From NCBI GenBank assembly GCA_045596925.1, contig JAZODH010000070.1, positions 1 through 14,347 of the forward strand: DNA of 14,347 nt. Direction: 5' to 3'. Under the pieces are notes generated by a model. The model ran no database searches, was not told the origin of the DNA, and saw only the letters and a list, made by a program, of their open reading frames with translations. The translations under genes were made by a program, and so were the position numbers. The stretch is from SIG710 sp045596925 (lineage in GTDB: Bacteria; Bacillota; Clostridia; Oscillospirales; CAG-272). This document shows positions 6,076 through 12,430 of this stretch, in pieces. The stretch's first letter is position 1. Each line of letters starts with the position of its first letter.

Positions 6076-7914
6076 TTACGCGTTTCCGTTCTTGCGCTTG
6101 GCTTCCGCCTTGAGGCGAAGCTCGGTGTTGAGGATGCTCTTGCGAAGTCGGATAGACTTGGGAGTGACCTCGATAAGCTCGTCGTCGTTGATAAATTCGA
6201 TAGCCTCCTCCAGGCTGAATATAATGGGAGGAGTAAGGATAAGCTTCTCGTCCGCGCCCGTGGAGCGGATAGAGGTCAAGTGCTTTTTCTTGCAGGGATT
6301 GACCGCAATATCCTGTCCCTTGGGGTTCTGACCTACGATCATGCCCTCGTAAACGGGGGTCTGAACGCCCACGAACATATCGCCTCTCTCCTGAGTTCCG
6401 TATAGACCGTAGCTGGTAGTCTCACCAGTCTCGGAAGCAATAAGAGAGCCTGTAAAGCGCATGGGGATCTCGCCCTTGAAGGGCTGATAGCCGTCAAAGA
6501 GAGTGTTGAGGATACCCTCACCCTTGGTGTCGGTCATGAACTCGGAGCGGTAGCCGATGAGGCATCTTGAAGGAATGGAATATTCGATCCTCGTTCTCGA
6601 GCCCGAACCGATAGGATTCATTTCGAGCAGTTCACCCTTGCGGCGACCCAGCTTTTCAATGACCGTGCCCACAGACTCGGCGGGAACGTCGATAGTCACG
6701 CGCTCCATAGGCTCGCACTTGACGCCGTCGATTTCCTTGTAGAGCACGCGGGGAGTGCTACAGCAAAGCTCGTAGCCCTCGCGGCGCATATTTTCAATAA
6801 GAATGGAAAGGTGCATTTCCCCCCGTCCCGCAACTCTGAACTGGTCGGTGGTGTCGCCGTCGCTGACGCGGAGGGAAACATCACGAAGAAGCTCCTTGTA
6901 AAGACGGTCGCGGAGCTGGCGGGAGGTGACAAACTTGCCCTCTTTTCCCGCAAAGGGACTGTCATTTACGGCGAAGGTCATTTCCATGGTAGGCTCGCTG
7001 ACCTTTACAAATTCAAGGGGTTCGGGGTTGGAAACGGCGGTTATGGTATCGCCGATAGTGATATCCGCCGCGCCCGAGAAGCAGACCACGTCACCCACCT
7101 TGGCCTCGTTTACGGGCACACGGCTCAGACCGTCAAATTGATAAATAGAAACGATCTTTACCTTCTTGGGTGTCATGCCCGTGTGGTAATTGCAGACCAT
7201 GGCCTCCTGGCCGACCTTCATAGAACCGCGTTCGATGCGTCCGATGCCGATTCTGCCCACGAATTCATTGTAGTCGATAGAGGAAATAAGCATCTGAAGG
7301 TCGCCATCCGAGTCACCTTCGGGTGCAGGCATATATTCAAGAATCGTGTCAAACAGCGGGCGCAGGTCCTCGCCGGGCTGATAAGGAGAGAGAGATGCCG
7401 TTCCCTGACGGCCCGAGCAGAAGATCATGGGGCTGTCAAGCTGTTCGTCGGTGGCGTCAAGGTCGCAAAGAAGTTCCAAAACCTCCTCCTCAACCTCTTC
7501 AAGGCGCGCGTCGGGCTTGTCTATCTTATTTACCACCACGATAACGCGGTGGTTCATCTCAAGAGCCTTGCTGAGCACGAAGCGGGTCTGAGGCATAGGG
7601 CCTTCCGCCGCGTCGACCAGCAAAATTACGCCGTTTACCATTTTCAAAATTCGCTCAACCTCACCGCCGAAGTCCGCGTGGCCGGGGGTGTCTATGATGT
7701 TGATTTTGACGTCACCGTAGTGAACTGCGGTGTTTTTAGCTAAAATCGTGATTCCGCGCTCGCGTTCAAGGTCGTTGCTGTCCATTACACGCTCGGTCGT
7801 CACCTGATTTTCGCGGTAAACACCGCCTTGCTTTAGCATTTCGTCAACAAGAGTGGTCTTTCCGTGGTCAACGTGAGCTATAATGGCTATATTTCTCAGA
7901 TCTTCTCTTTTCAA
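6076..7914 (-). CDS. typA: TypA/BipA ribosome-associated translational GTPase
   Basis: A 612-residue translational GTPase of the elongation factor family; TypA/BipA acts on the 70S ribosome and in 50S assembly and stress adaptation. G motifs: AHVDHGKTT (about 13-21), the switch I segment RGITILAKNT, DTPGHADFGGEV, NKIDKPDA. The C-terminal part carries the TypA-specific domain (around TSYGLYGTQERGDMFVG and NPCKKKHLTSIRSTGADE), which distinguishes it from EF-G and LepA. The frame is open to a TTG at 7929, but I prefer the TTG at 7914: it gives the family start (M-KREDLRNIAIIAHVDHG) and has GGGGGT about 7 nt upstream, whereas the 7929 TTG has no ribosome site. It has its own promoter and a terminator shared with nrdR. 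Confidence 0.95.
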   Translation of the reverse strand: MKREDLRNIAIIAHVDHGKTTLVDEMLKQGGVYRENQVTTERVMDSNDLERERGITILAKNTAVHYGDVKINIIDTPGHADFGGEVERILKMVNGVILLVDAAEGPMPQTRFVLSKALEMNHRVIVVVNKIDKPDARLEEVEEEVLELLCDLDATDEQLDSPMIFCSGRQGTASLSPYQPGEDLRPLFDTILEYMPAPEGDSDGDLQMLISSIDYNEFVGRIGIGRIERGSMKVGQEAMVCNYHTGMTPKKVKIVSIYQFDGLSRVPVNEAKVGDVVCFSGAADITIGDTITAVSNPEPLEFVKVSEPTMEMTFAVNDSPFAGKEGKFVTSRQLRDRLYKELLRDVSLRVSDGDTTDQFRVAGRGEMHLSILIENMRREGYELCCSTPRVLYKEIDGVKCEPMERVTIDVPAESVGTVIEKLGRRKGELLEMNPIGSGSRTRIEYSIPSRCLIGYRSEFMTDTKGEGILNTLFDGYQPFKGEIPMRFTGSLIASETGETTSYGLYGTQERGDMFVGVQTPVYEGMIVGQNPKGQDIAVNPCKKKHLTSIRSTGADEKLILTPPIIFSLEEAIEFINDDELIEVTPKSIRLRKSILNTELRLKAEAKRKNGNA

Positions 7915-7993
7915 AATCGGTACCCCCAACTTTTATTTGAAACTTTTTATGCTTTTGAAAGAGCGATTGTGGCAAAAAACGCTACAACTATTT

Positions 7994-8022
7994 ATTATAT
8001 CATAAAACAAATCCGGTTTAAA
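7994..8022 (-). promoter_or_regulatory. Promoter of typA
   Basis: Minus strand: -35 TTTAAA (8017-8022), 17-bp spacer, -10 TATAAT (7994-7999). It leaves a leader of about 70 nt before the TTG start; I see no strong structure in that leader. Confidence 0.75.
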
Positions 8023-8357
8023 CTGTTTTCTCTCTGAAATTTCACCAAAAATTTCATTATTTTTTGTGCAATTCGGAGATTTTTTGTTTTTGGGGAGCTT
8101 ATTTACGGCAAAAAGCCCGTTTTGTCCTTCTTTTTTGTTCGAAGCGATTCTAATTCGCATTCGGAAAGCATCGATAGATGCGCGTCTAACATTGTGTATT
8201 ACACCCATGAATATAATATCTCCGGCAAATCGAGATTTTGATGAATATATCCATTATATCGATCTAACCTTTGTCGCATCGTTATCTAAATTCGATGTAT
8301 GTTCGCCTTTTATTTTAAACATCTATCAAACAATCGATAATATTTTAATAAAAACGC
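8023..8357. other. AT-rich intergenic region between typA and the ArsR-type gene, with short inverted repeats
   Basis: No convincing gene lies in these 335 bases. Open frames here lack ribosome sites, and the minus-strand one runs through the typA promoter. The stretch contains several ATCGAT-related palindromic motifs: GCATCGATAGATGC (8168-8181), TATATCGATCTAAC (8255-8268), CATCG-11 nt-CGATG (8277-8297) and CATCTATC...AATCGATAA (8320-8340). Their spacing and position just upstream of the promoter at 8358 would suit an operator cluster, but the AT-rich composition makes chance matches likely. Confidence 0.4.
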
Positions 8358-8386
8358 TTGACAAATATTGGTATGTATGATAAACT
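8358..8386 (+). promoter_or_regulatory. Promoter of the ArsR-type regulator gene
   Basis: Plus strand: consensus -35 TTGACA (8358-8363), 17-bp spacer, -10 TAAACT (8381-8386). The transcript would carry a leader of about 100 nt containing the three-codon frame at 8479-8490. Confidence 0.8.
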
Positions 8387-8478
8387 TGAAACATAAAGGT
8401 TTATTTTTTTCGACATCCGAGGAGAAATCAGCCTTTCCCCTCCCTGTGTATACGACCAATCTTCAGAAAGGTGCCCGC

Positions 8479-8490
8479 ATGGGCAAGTAA
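8479..8490 (+). other. Minimal open frame ATG-GGC-AAG-TAA (Met-Gly-Lys) before the ArsR-type gene
   Basis: A three-codon frame sits where the start of the downstream gene would be expected. AGAAAGGTG (8465-8473) ends 5 nt before its ATG, ideal Shine-Dalgarno spacing, whereas the downstream ATG at 8494 is about 20 nt away from that site. The stop TAA is in the same frame as the downstream gene and only 3 nt separate it from ATG 8494. The hairpin TGCCC-GCAT-GGGCA (8472-8485) puts the first bases of this start codon in its loop. It could be a leader frame with reinitiation at 8494, or a nonsense change in the original start region. Confidence 0.45.
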
Positions 8491-8493
8491 ATC

Positions 8494-9585
8494 ATGGAAA
8501 TACAGCTTTTGAGAGAGCCCAACATACTCCACGAAGCGGCAATGCTTCTGTTTAATTCCCGCAACGATCAGTCCTGCATCGAGCTCAAGAACGCCATCAG
8601 CAAGAAGTTTTCTATTGATTCCGACGTGCTTGACAACTGTTTTAACGCAATTATTGAGCTTACCGAGCACGTAACGAGTAATCTGGAAGCGGATGAAAAG
8701 CTCCTGGACTTCCTTTTTGCGCGTCACAGCTCAATGAAGGGGTGCTTTGCCTTCTATTTAATACATGATGTCTGCCGCCGAACTTCCCCCGACTTTCTGG
8801 GCGACATCAAGCGTCTCCGCGAGCTTTCAAAGCCTGTTTTCTTCATTAATTTATCTTCTATGCTTATAAACGAGTTCGCCCCCGACGATTATGACGGTGA
8901 TATCACCAATTATTCCGAGCTTTTCTCCTTTATTGAGAGTATGCCTATTCCCGCGGATGAAAAATTCGAGCTTTGCCGTCTTTACAACGGTTTTGAAACC
9001 TACAAATCGCTCTTAGCCGACATTTTGGAGGACGCGGGACGACTTTTTGCGGAGAAATACGACGTTGTAAAGCATTATATCGGCTGGTTTATCACCGCTA
9101 CCAACGAGCCTCTTGAAAAAGGGGGGCAGAAGTTTGTGGAAGAAAACTACGGCATCGAGGTATCTCCCTCTGTTGACGTGCTCTACCTCCAGCCCTCTAT
9201 CGTAATGTGTAATACGACCCGATATCTCATGAGTTTTACCGACGAGCGCGTTTACGATTTCTTCTACGTGGGCGTTCTGTTTGAGCCTCTGCGTGAGATC
9301 ACAGATTCCTCCACCCTCGAGGACAAGCTCTGCCGAAACCTTCGCACCATCGGCGACCAGAGAAAGTTTGAGATACTTCACCTGCTTTCCGAATCTCCAA
9401 AATACGGTCAGCAGTTGGCTTCCCTGCTGGATATCAGCACCGCCACCGTATCACACCACATGGCGCTTCTGATGGAATGCGGATTCGTTGAGATCAAGCG
9501 AGAGTCAAATCGAATCTATTATTGTCTGAACCGCAAAAAACTCCGCGATTTCATGGACGAGCTGAGTGAATCTCTGCTCAACTGA
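8494..9585 (+). CDS. Large ArsR-type winged-helix transcriptional regulator with long N-terminal domain
   Basis: A 363-residue protein. The C-terminal part (about 285-355) is an ArsR-type winged helix-turn-helix: LRTIGDQRKFEILHLLSE, then the recognition region STATVSHHMALLMECGFV, then the wing IKRESNRIYYCLNRKKL. Ordinary ArsR repressors are about 100-120 residues, so the roughly 280-residue N-terminal part is an added sensor or dimerisation region. It is soluble, rich in helices, and I do not recognise a ligand-binding fold in it. The classical metal-sensing ELCVCDL motif is absent, so metal sensing is not supported. ATG 8494 has no ribosome site at normal distance, because the good one serves the three-codon frame at 8479. 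It is monocistronic, with promoter at 8358 and a strong terminator after. Regulated genes are unknown. Confidence 0.85.
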   Translation: MEIQLLREPNILHEAAMLLFNSRNDQSCIELKNAISKKFSIDSDVLDNCFNAIIELTEHVTSNLEADEKLLDFLFARHSSMKGCFAFYLIHDVCRRTSPDFLGDIKRLRELSKPVFFINLSSMLINEFAPDDYDGDITNYSELFSFIESMPIPADEKFELCRLYNGFETYKSLLADILEDAGRLFAEKYDVVKHYIGWFITATNEPLEKGGQKFVEENYGIEVSPSVDVLYLQPSIVMCNTTRYLMSFTDERVYDFFYVGVLFEPLREITDSSTLEDKLCRNLRTIGDQRKFEILHLLSESPKYGQQLASLLDISTATVSHHMALLMECGFVEIKRESNRIYYCLNRKKLRDFMDELSESLLN

Positions 9586-9590
9586 CAAAA

Positions 9591-9635
9591 AATAAAGCCG
9601 TGGGAGCCTCAGAACGAGGCTCCCACGGCTTTATT
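9591..9635. terminator. Very long bidirectional terminator between the ArsR-type gene and the 30-residue peptide gene
   Basis: A perfect 20-bp hairpin: 9591-9610 pairs with 9616-9635 around the loop AGAAC. The core GCCGTGGGAGCCTC is GC-rich. AATAAA on the left and TTTATTTG on the right give U-rich tails in both directions (minus-strand tail TTTATTTTTTG). It lies between stops at 9585 (plus) and 9645 (minus). Confidence 0.93.
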
Positions 9636-9644
9636 TGCTCAGAC

Positions 9645-9737
9645 TCAGCCGTTGCAGCAGAAGAGGATGATGAGAGCGATAAGAATGATCCAGAGGCAGC
9701 TGTTGCCACCGTCAAAAAGATTGCAAAGACAATTCAT
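9645..9737 (-). CDS. Cysteine-rich 30-residue membrane peptide
   Basis: A short gene encoding MNCLCNLFDGGNSCLW, then the hydrophobic segment IILIALIILF (about 17-26), ending CCNG. It has five cysteines (3, 5, 14, 27, 28) and one likely membrane helix. GGAGG lies 7 nt before the ATG at 9737. A promoter (9788-9816) and the strong terminator at 9591-9635 bracket it as a complete one-gene transcript. Small peptides with a hydrophobic core followed by CC(C)G ends are common and poorly described in Clostridia; some small Firmicutes peptides of this size are sporulation or envelope associated, but I cannot assign this one. The opposite-strand open frame across it has no ribosome site. Function unknown. 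Confidence 0.75.
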   Translation of the reverse strand: MNCLCNLFDGGNSCLWIILIALIILFCCNG

Positions 9738-9787
9738 GGTAATACCTCCGTTGAATTCAGGGGTTTTATTTTCGCCCCTCTGATATC

Positions 9788-9816
9788 ATATTATGTCGAC
9801 GGCGCTTTTTTGTGAA
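9788..9816 (-). promoter_or_regulatory. Probable promoter of the 30-residue peptide gene
   Basis: Minus strand: -35 TTCACA (9811-9816), 17-bp spacer, -10 TAATAT (9788-9793), about 50 nt before the ATG. The match is moderate. It lies back to back with the luxS promoter at 9825. Confidence 0.5.
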
Positions 9817-9824
9817 AATAAGTC

Positions 9825-9853
9825 TTGAAAAAACTCGACCGACAGGGTATAAT
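9825..9853 (+). promoter_or_regulatory. Promoter of luxS-mtnN
   Basis: Plus strand: -35 TTGAAA (9825-9830), 17-bp spacer, -10 TATAAT (9848-9853). Transcription would start about 25 nt before the luxS ATG. I see no SAM, SAH or T-box riboswitch in so short a leader. Confidence 0.85.
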
Positions 9854-9882
9854 ATGCTTTGAAGATGCAAAGGAGCAAAAAA

Positions 9883-10350
9883 ATGATAGAAAAAATACAA
9901 TCCTTCCGAGTTGACCACGATTTTATCGTCCCCGGGATCTACATTTCCCGAATCGACGGGGACATCACGACCTACGATCTGCGCACAAGAAAGCCGAACT
10001 GCGGCGATTACATGGACGATCTCACCATGCACAGCACAGAGCATATGTTCGCTACCTATATCCGCAGCTCGGCCATCAGTGACAAGGTCATATATTTTGG
10101 GCCCATGGGCTGCCAGACGGGCTTTTATCTGCTGGTCCGCGGTGCAAATCACATGGAAAACTTCAACACCATAAAGGCAGTCCTGCGACAGATAATCGAG
10201 CACGACGGCATTATGTTCGGTGCCGAGCGCAAGGAGTGCGGCAATTATCTGAATCTTGATCTTGAGAGCGCAAAAAAAGAATGCCGAGCATACCTTGAAG
10301 TCCTCGAAGCGGCAGGCGAGCCGAGCTTTGAGTACCCCACGGAGGAATAA
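9883..10350 (+). CDS. luxS: LuxS, S-ribosylhomocysteine lyase
   Basis: A 155-residue metalloenzyme that cleaves S-ribosylhomocysteine to homocysteine and DPD, the precursor of autoinducer-2. The metal site HxxEH is at His50, Glu53 and His54 (TMHSTEHMF), with the third ligand Cys119 in KECGNY. The catalytic cysteine is Cys77 in GPMGCQTGFYL. The frame extends upstream to a TTG at 9859, but the ATG at 9883 is chosen because AAAGGAG (9869-9875) lies 7 nt before it and the length then fits the family. mtnN follows one nucleotide after the stop, so one transcript supplies both enzymes that turn S-adenosylhomocysteine into homocysteine. Whether AI-2 is used as a signal cannot be told from the sequence. 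Confidence 0.97.
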   Translation: MIEKIQSFRVDHDFIVPGIYISRIDGDITTYDLRTRKPNCGDYMDDLTMHSTEHMFATYIRSSAISDKVIYFGPMGCQTGFYLLVRGANHMENFNTIKAVLRQIIEHDGIMFGAERKECGNYLNLDLESAKKECRAYLEVLEAAGEPSFEYPTEE

Positions 10351-10351
10351 A

Positions 10352-11044
10352 ATGAGATTTGGAATAATCGGTGCCATGAAAATAGAGGTAGAAAAGCTCT
10401 GTTCCATGGCGGAAAACATAAAAAAAGAAAAGATCGGCGGAATTGAATTCTGCCAAGGCACCCTGTGCGGTCACGACGTGGTTATCGCCGTTTGCGGAGT
10501 CGGCAAGGTGTTTGCCGCAATGTGCGCTCAGGCTATGATATTGCACTATGCACCCGACGCTATCATTAACACAGGCGTTGCGGGCGCGCTGGCGAGCGAG
10601 CTTCGTGTGGGTGACGTGGCAGTTGCCGAAAACGTGGTCCAGCACGACATGGACACAAGCCCGATCGGTGATCCCGTGGGTCTTATTTCGGGCATCAATC
10701 TGGTACAGATACCCGCAGACGCGAAAATTTCCTACGCGCTGAAAAAGGCCGCGCTTGATCTTGGCATGACCTGCATCTCGGGCACTATCGCCTCGGGCGA
10801 CCAGTTTATCGCGGACAAAGCAAAAAAGTCCTACATAAAAGAGACCTTCTCGGCTATCGCCTGCGAAATGGAAGGTGCCGCTATCGGCCAGGTCTGCTAT
10901 GTGAACGGAACCCCATTTGGAATACTGCGCTCGATATCCGACAACGGAGACGAGAGCGCCGGCATGAGCTACGACAAATTCATCGGCGTGGCAGCGGACA
11001 ATTCCGTAAAGATCCTTGTGAAATTTCTTTCGGAAACAAAATAA
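10352..11044 (+). CDS. mtnN: MtnN, 5'-methylthioadenosine/S-adenosylhomocysteine nucleosidase
   Basis: A 230-residue nucleosidase (Pfs) that removes adenine from S-adenosylhomocysteine and methylthioadenosine, producing the LuxS substrate. Key residues sit at the same positions as in E. coli MtnN: Glu12 (MKIEVE), Glu174 in CEMEGAA and the catalytic Asp197 in SISDNGD. NTGVAGAL (73-80) and GDVAVAENVVQHDMD (87-101) are family signatures. The ATG at 10352 starts one nucleotide after the luxS stop and uses GGAGG inside the luxS end; the longer in-frame extension upstream overlaps luxS and has no ribosome site. The operon luxS-mtnN is compact, with one promoter and a terminator immediately after. 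Confidence 0.96.
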   Translation: MRFGIIGAMKIEVEKLCSMAENIKKEKIGGIEFCQGTLCGHDVVIAVCGVGKVFAAMCAQAMILHYAPDAIINTGVAGALASELRVGDVAVAENVVQHDMDTSPIGDPVGLISGINLVQIPADAKISYALKKAALDLGMTCISGTIASGDQFIADKAKKSYIKETFSAIACEMEGAAIGQVCYVNGTPFGILRSISDNGDESAGMSYDKFIGVAADNSVKILVKFLSETK

Positions 11045-11074
11045 AAAACGGAGCACTGCGGTGCTCCGTTTTTT
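11043..11074. terminator. Bidirectional terminator between mtnN and the SLH-like gene
   Basis: Perfect 14-bp hairpin: 11043-11056 pairs with 11061-11074 around TGCG. The core is CGGAGCAC/GTGCTCCG with A6 before and T6 after, so it works in both directions. It starts next to the mtnN stop and ends 2 bp from the stop of the minus-strand gene at 11077. Confidence 0.92.
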
Positions 11075-11076
11075 AT

Positions 11077-11904
11077 TTAAGGCTTAAATGGAGGGCTGTA
11101 ACCCGAATTGTCCTCGGTGTCGTAGCTGGTCTCGGAAGAACTCGTGGTGTCAGACGGTGCAGTCGTATCGTTAGACGTATCCGAATCCGATTCGGAATCA
11201 TCGGAGGGATCAAACCAGGAAAGCGATTTGGTCACGTAATCATGCGGCTGACCGAAAACGTAATCCTTCATCACTGCCTTTGCGCCCTCGTATGCCTCGG
11301 GGGTTATAACGCCTTTCTCAATAAGAAGATCAGCCATGGTCGCGTCTTCCTCGTAAAGGCTCGGCGCAACCAGCAGATTCCAAAGGATCTCTGCATACGT
11401 AGCGTAAGTCAATTCAAACACAAAAGAATCCGCCTCACAGGTCTTATATATCTCATGATACTCTGCAATACCAAAAACGTATGAGACTTCAGTTATGACA
11501 CCGTACGCCTCAAGAGTTATATGAAGCATCTCCTCAAGAGTGATGTTATCATTCTCGCGGAAGAGATCATATGGCATATCGTCAACCAACTGGTTTAGAT
11601 ATGCTACGGCAACATAGGGCATGAGATCTGCCGACACATCGGTAAACGGGCACGGGAAATCATCGGGATTATAGTCCTCCACATCCTCGTCCAGACCGGT
11701 CATGACCATAACCGTCACGAGAGCCTCCCCGCGGGTGACCGTAGCCTCGGGATTTCTGTATTCAATAAGTCCGAGATCAGACAAAGCCTGTATCTGATTT
11801 TCTCCGTATCCGTCCTTCACAAATCCAAACGAAGAAACGGCAAAGCATACGCCAAGCACTACCGCAACGATGGCAGCAATTACGGCACTGAATTTTTTGT
11901 TCAT
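11077..11904 (-). CDS. Exported SLH-like protein with acidic Ser/Thr-rich tail
   Basis: A 275-residue protein with a basic N-terminus and hydrophobic segment (residues 4-27, MNKKFSAVIAAIVAVVLGVC...) that acts as a signal peptide or membrane anchor. Two stretches resemble S-layer homology repeats: about 35-72 (IQALSDLGLIEYRNPEATVTRGE) and 85-136 (FTDVSADLMPYVAVAYLNQLV...ITLEEMLHITLEAYG). The last 45 residues are Ser/Thr/Asp-rich and low in complexity (PSDDSESDSDTSNDTTAPSD), like a wall-spanning or exposed linker. SLH domains bind secondary cell-wall polymers, so an envelope location is expected. I see no catalytic domain. ATG 11904 follows GAGGGA; the upstream in-frame extension runs through the promoter and tRNA and is discarded. 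Monocistronic, promoter at 11930-11958. Specific function unknown. Confidence 0.8.
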   Translation of the reverse strand: MNKKFSAVIAAIVAVVLGVCFAVSSFGFVKDGYGENQIQALSDLGLIEYRNPEATVTRGEALVTVMVMTGLDEDVEDYNPDDFPCPFTDVSADLMPYVAVAYLNQLVDDMPYDLFRENDNITLEEMLHITLEAYGVITEVSYVFGIAEYHEIYKTCEADSFVFELTYATYAEILWNLLVAPSLYEEDATMADLLIEKGVITPEAYEGAKAVMKDYVFGQPHDYVTKSLSWFDPSDDSESDSDTSNDTTAPSDTTSSSETSYDTEDNSGYSPPFKP

Positions 11905-11929
11905 GCAAAGATCCCTCTCTTTCAAGGAT

Positions 11930-11958
11930 AGTTTATCATAAAAACAGATTTTTGTCAA
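11930..11958 (-). promoter_or_regulatory. Promoter of the SLH-like gene
   Basis: Minus strand: consensus -35 TTGACA (11953-11958), 17-bp spacer, -10 TAAACT (11930-11935), about 25 nt before the ATG at 11904. Confidence 0.8.
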
Positions 11959-12020
11959 TGTATAATACTCATTTGTTGCAAAAAAGAAGTTTTTGAGGCG
12001 AAAGATGCGGACTTTTTTTC

Positions 12021-12049
12021 TTGACAAAAGCCCAAAACCGTGATATAAT
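12021..12049 (+). promoter_or_regulatory. Consensus promoter of tRNA-Gln
   Basis: Plus strand: -35 TTGACA (12021-12026), 17-bp spacer, -10 TATAAT (12044-12049). Both hexamers are perfect consensus, as expected for a stable RNA gene. The 5' leader to be removed by RNase P is about 25-30 nt. Confidence 0.9.
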
Positions 12050-12082
12050 AGCGCGGACGGGTAAAACCGCGAAACCAAATAA

Positions 12083-12160
12083 TGGGATATGGCCAAGTTG
12101 GTTAAGGCACAAGACTTTGACTCTTGCATTTCGCTGGTTCGAGTCCAGCTATCCCAGCCA
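12083..12160 (+). tRNA. tRNA-Gln (anticodon UUG), CCA encoded
   Basis: Full cloverleaf by eye. Acceptor TGGGATA pairs with TATCCCA (12150-12156), including the U1-A72 pair typical of bacterial tRNA-Gln. D-arm GCC/GGC has an 11-nt loop. Anticodon stem is CAAGA/TCTTG with loop CTTTGAC, so the anticodon is TTG at 12117-12119. The variable loop is 6 nt, T-arm is GCTGG-TTCGAGT-CCAGC, discriminator base G, and CCA is encoded at 12158-12160. Its U34 is a standard substrate of MnmA, encoded in this window. At 78 nt it is slightly long because of the D and variable loops, but every pair is intact. Confidence 0.95.
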
Positions 12161-12196
12161 AAGATGGGCATACGGCTTTTGCCGTATGCCCATCTT
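12161..12196 (+). terminator. Terminator after tRNA-Gln
   Basis: Perfect 16-bp hairpin: 12161-12176 pairs with 12181-12196 around TTTT, immediately after the encoded CCA. The tail (TTCTCTG) is only moderately U-rich, so termination could be partial, letting transcripts enter the repeat region that follows. Confidence 0.8.
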
Positions 12197-12208
12197 TCTC
12201 TGTGATCT

Positions 12209-12313
12209 CGCCGACTCAGAACCACTCAAGCGCTCCGCGCTTGAATGATTTGCGCTGAGATTCACTTTGGATTTTCGCTGAACTTTGGCGCAAATGATGG
12301 TTCGAGTCCGGCG
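12209..12313 (+). repeat. Structured repeat unit A
   Basis: Stem I: TCAAGCGC-tcc-GCGCTTGA (12226-12244), 8 bp. Stem II: ATTTGCGC (12248-12255) with GCGCAAAT (12288-12295). Outer arms 12209-12223 and 12299-12313 pair over about 14 bp with two single-base bulges, making a three-way junction. The end TGGTTCGAGTCC is identical to part of the T-arm of the adjacent tRNA-Gln. Confidence 0.7.
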
Positions 12314-12325
12314 CGAGTTTCTTTT

Positions 12326-12430
12326 CGCCTTCGCATAACCACTCCGATGCTTTGCATCGGAACGTGTTTTCGCCGTGCGGACTATCGATCTGTCTGAACA
12401 TTGGCGAAAACTATGGTTCTGAGTCCGGCG
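12326..12430 (+). repeat. Structured repeat unit B
   Basis: Stem I: TCCGATGC-ttt-GCATCGGA (12343-12361), 8 bp, with four of eight pairs changed relative to unit A and all compensated. Stem II: GTTTTCGCC (12366-12374) with GGCGAAAAC (12403-12411), again paired despite changes. The outer arms within B pair only at CGCC/GGCG and AACC/GGTT. Its 3' arm matches the 5' arm of unit A better. Confidence 0.7.

Noticed and set aside
6811..7743. A 310-codon plus-strand open frame across typA
   Set aside because: Shadow of the G domain of typA on the other strand; no motifs, and the real gene is certain.
8037..8063. Palindrome around TGAAATTTCA upstream of typA
   Set aside because: Short palindromes are expected in such AT-rich sequence. 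It lies outside the promoter, and there is no second copy in the window near a related gene.
7933..8208. A 91-codon minus-strand open frame upstream of typA
   Set aside because: It covers the typA promoter and leader, is AT-rich, and has no recognisable ribosome site or protein pattern.
9600..9815. A 71-codon plus-strand open frame after the ArsR-type gene
   Set aside because: It begins inside the terminator hairpin, has no ribosome site, and is antisense to the well-supported 30-residue peptide gene.
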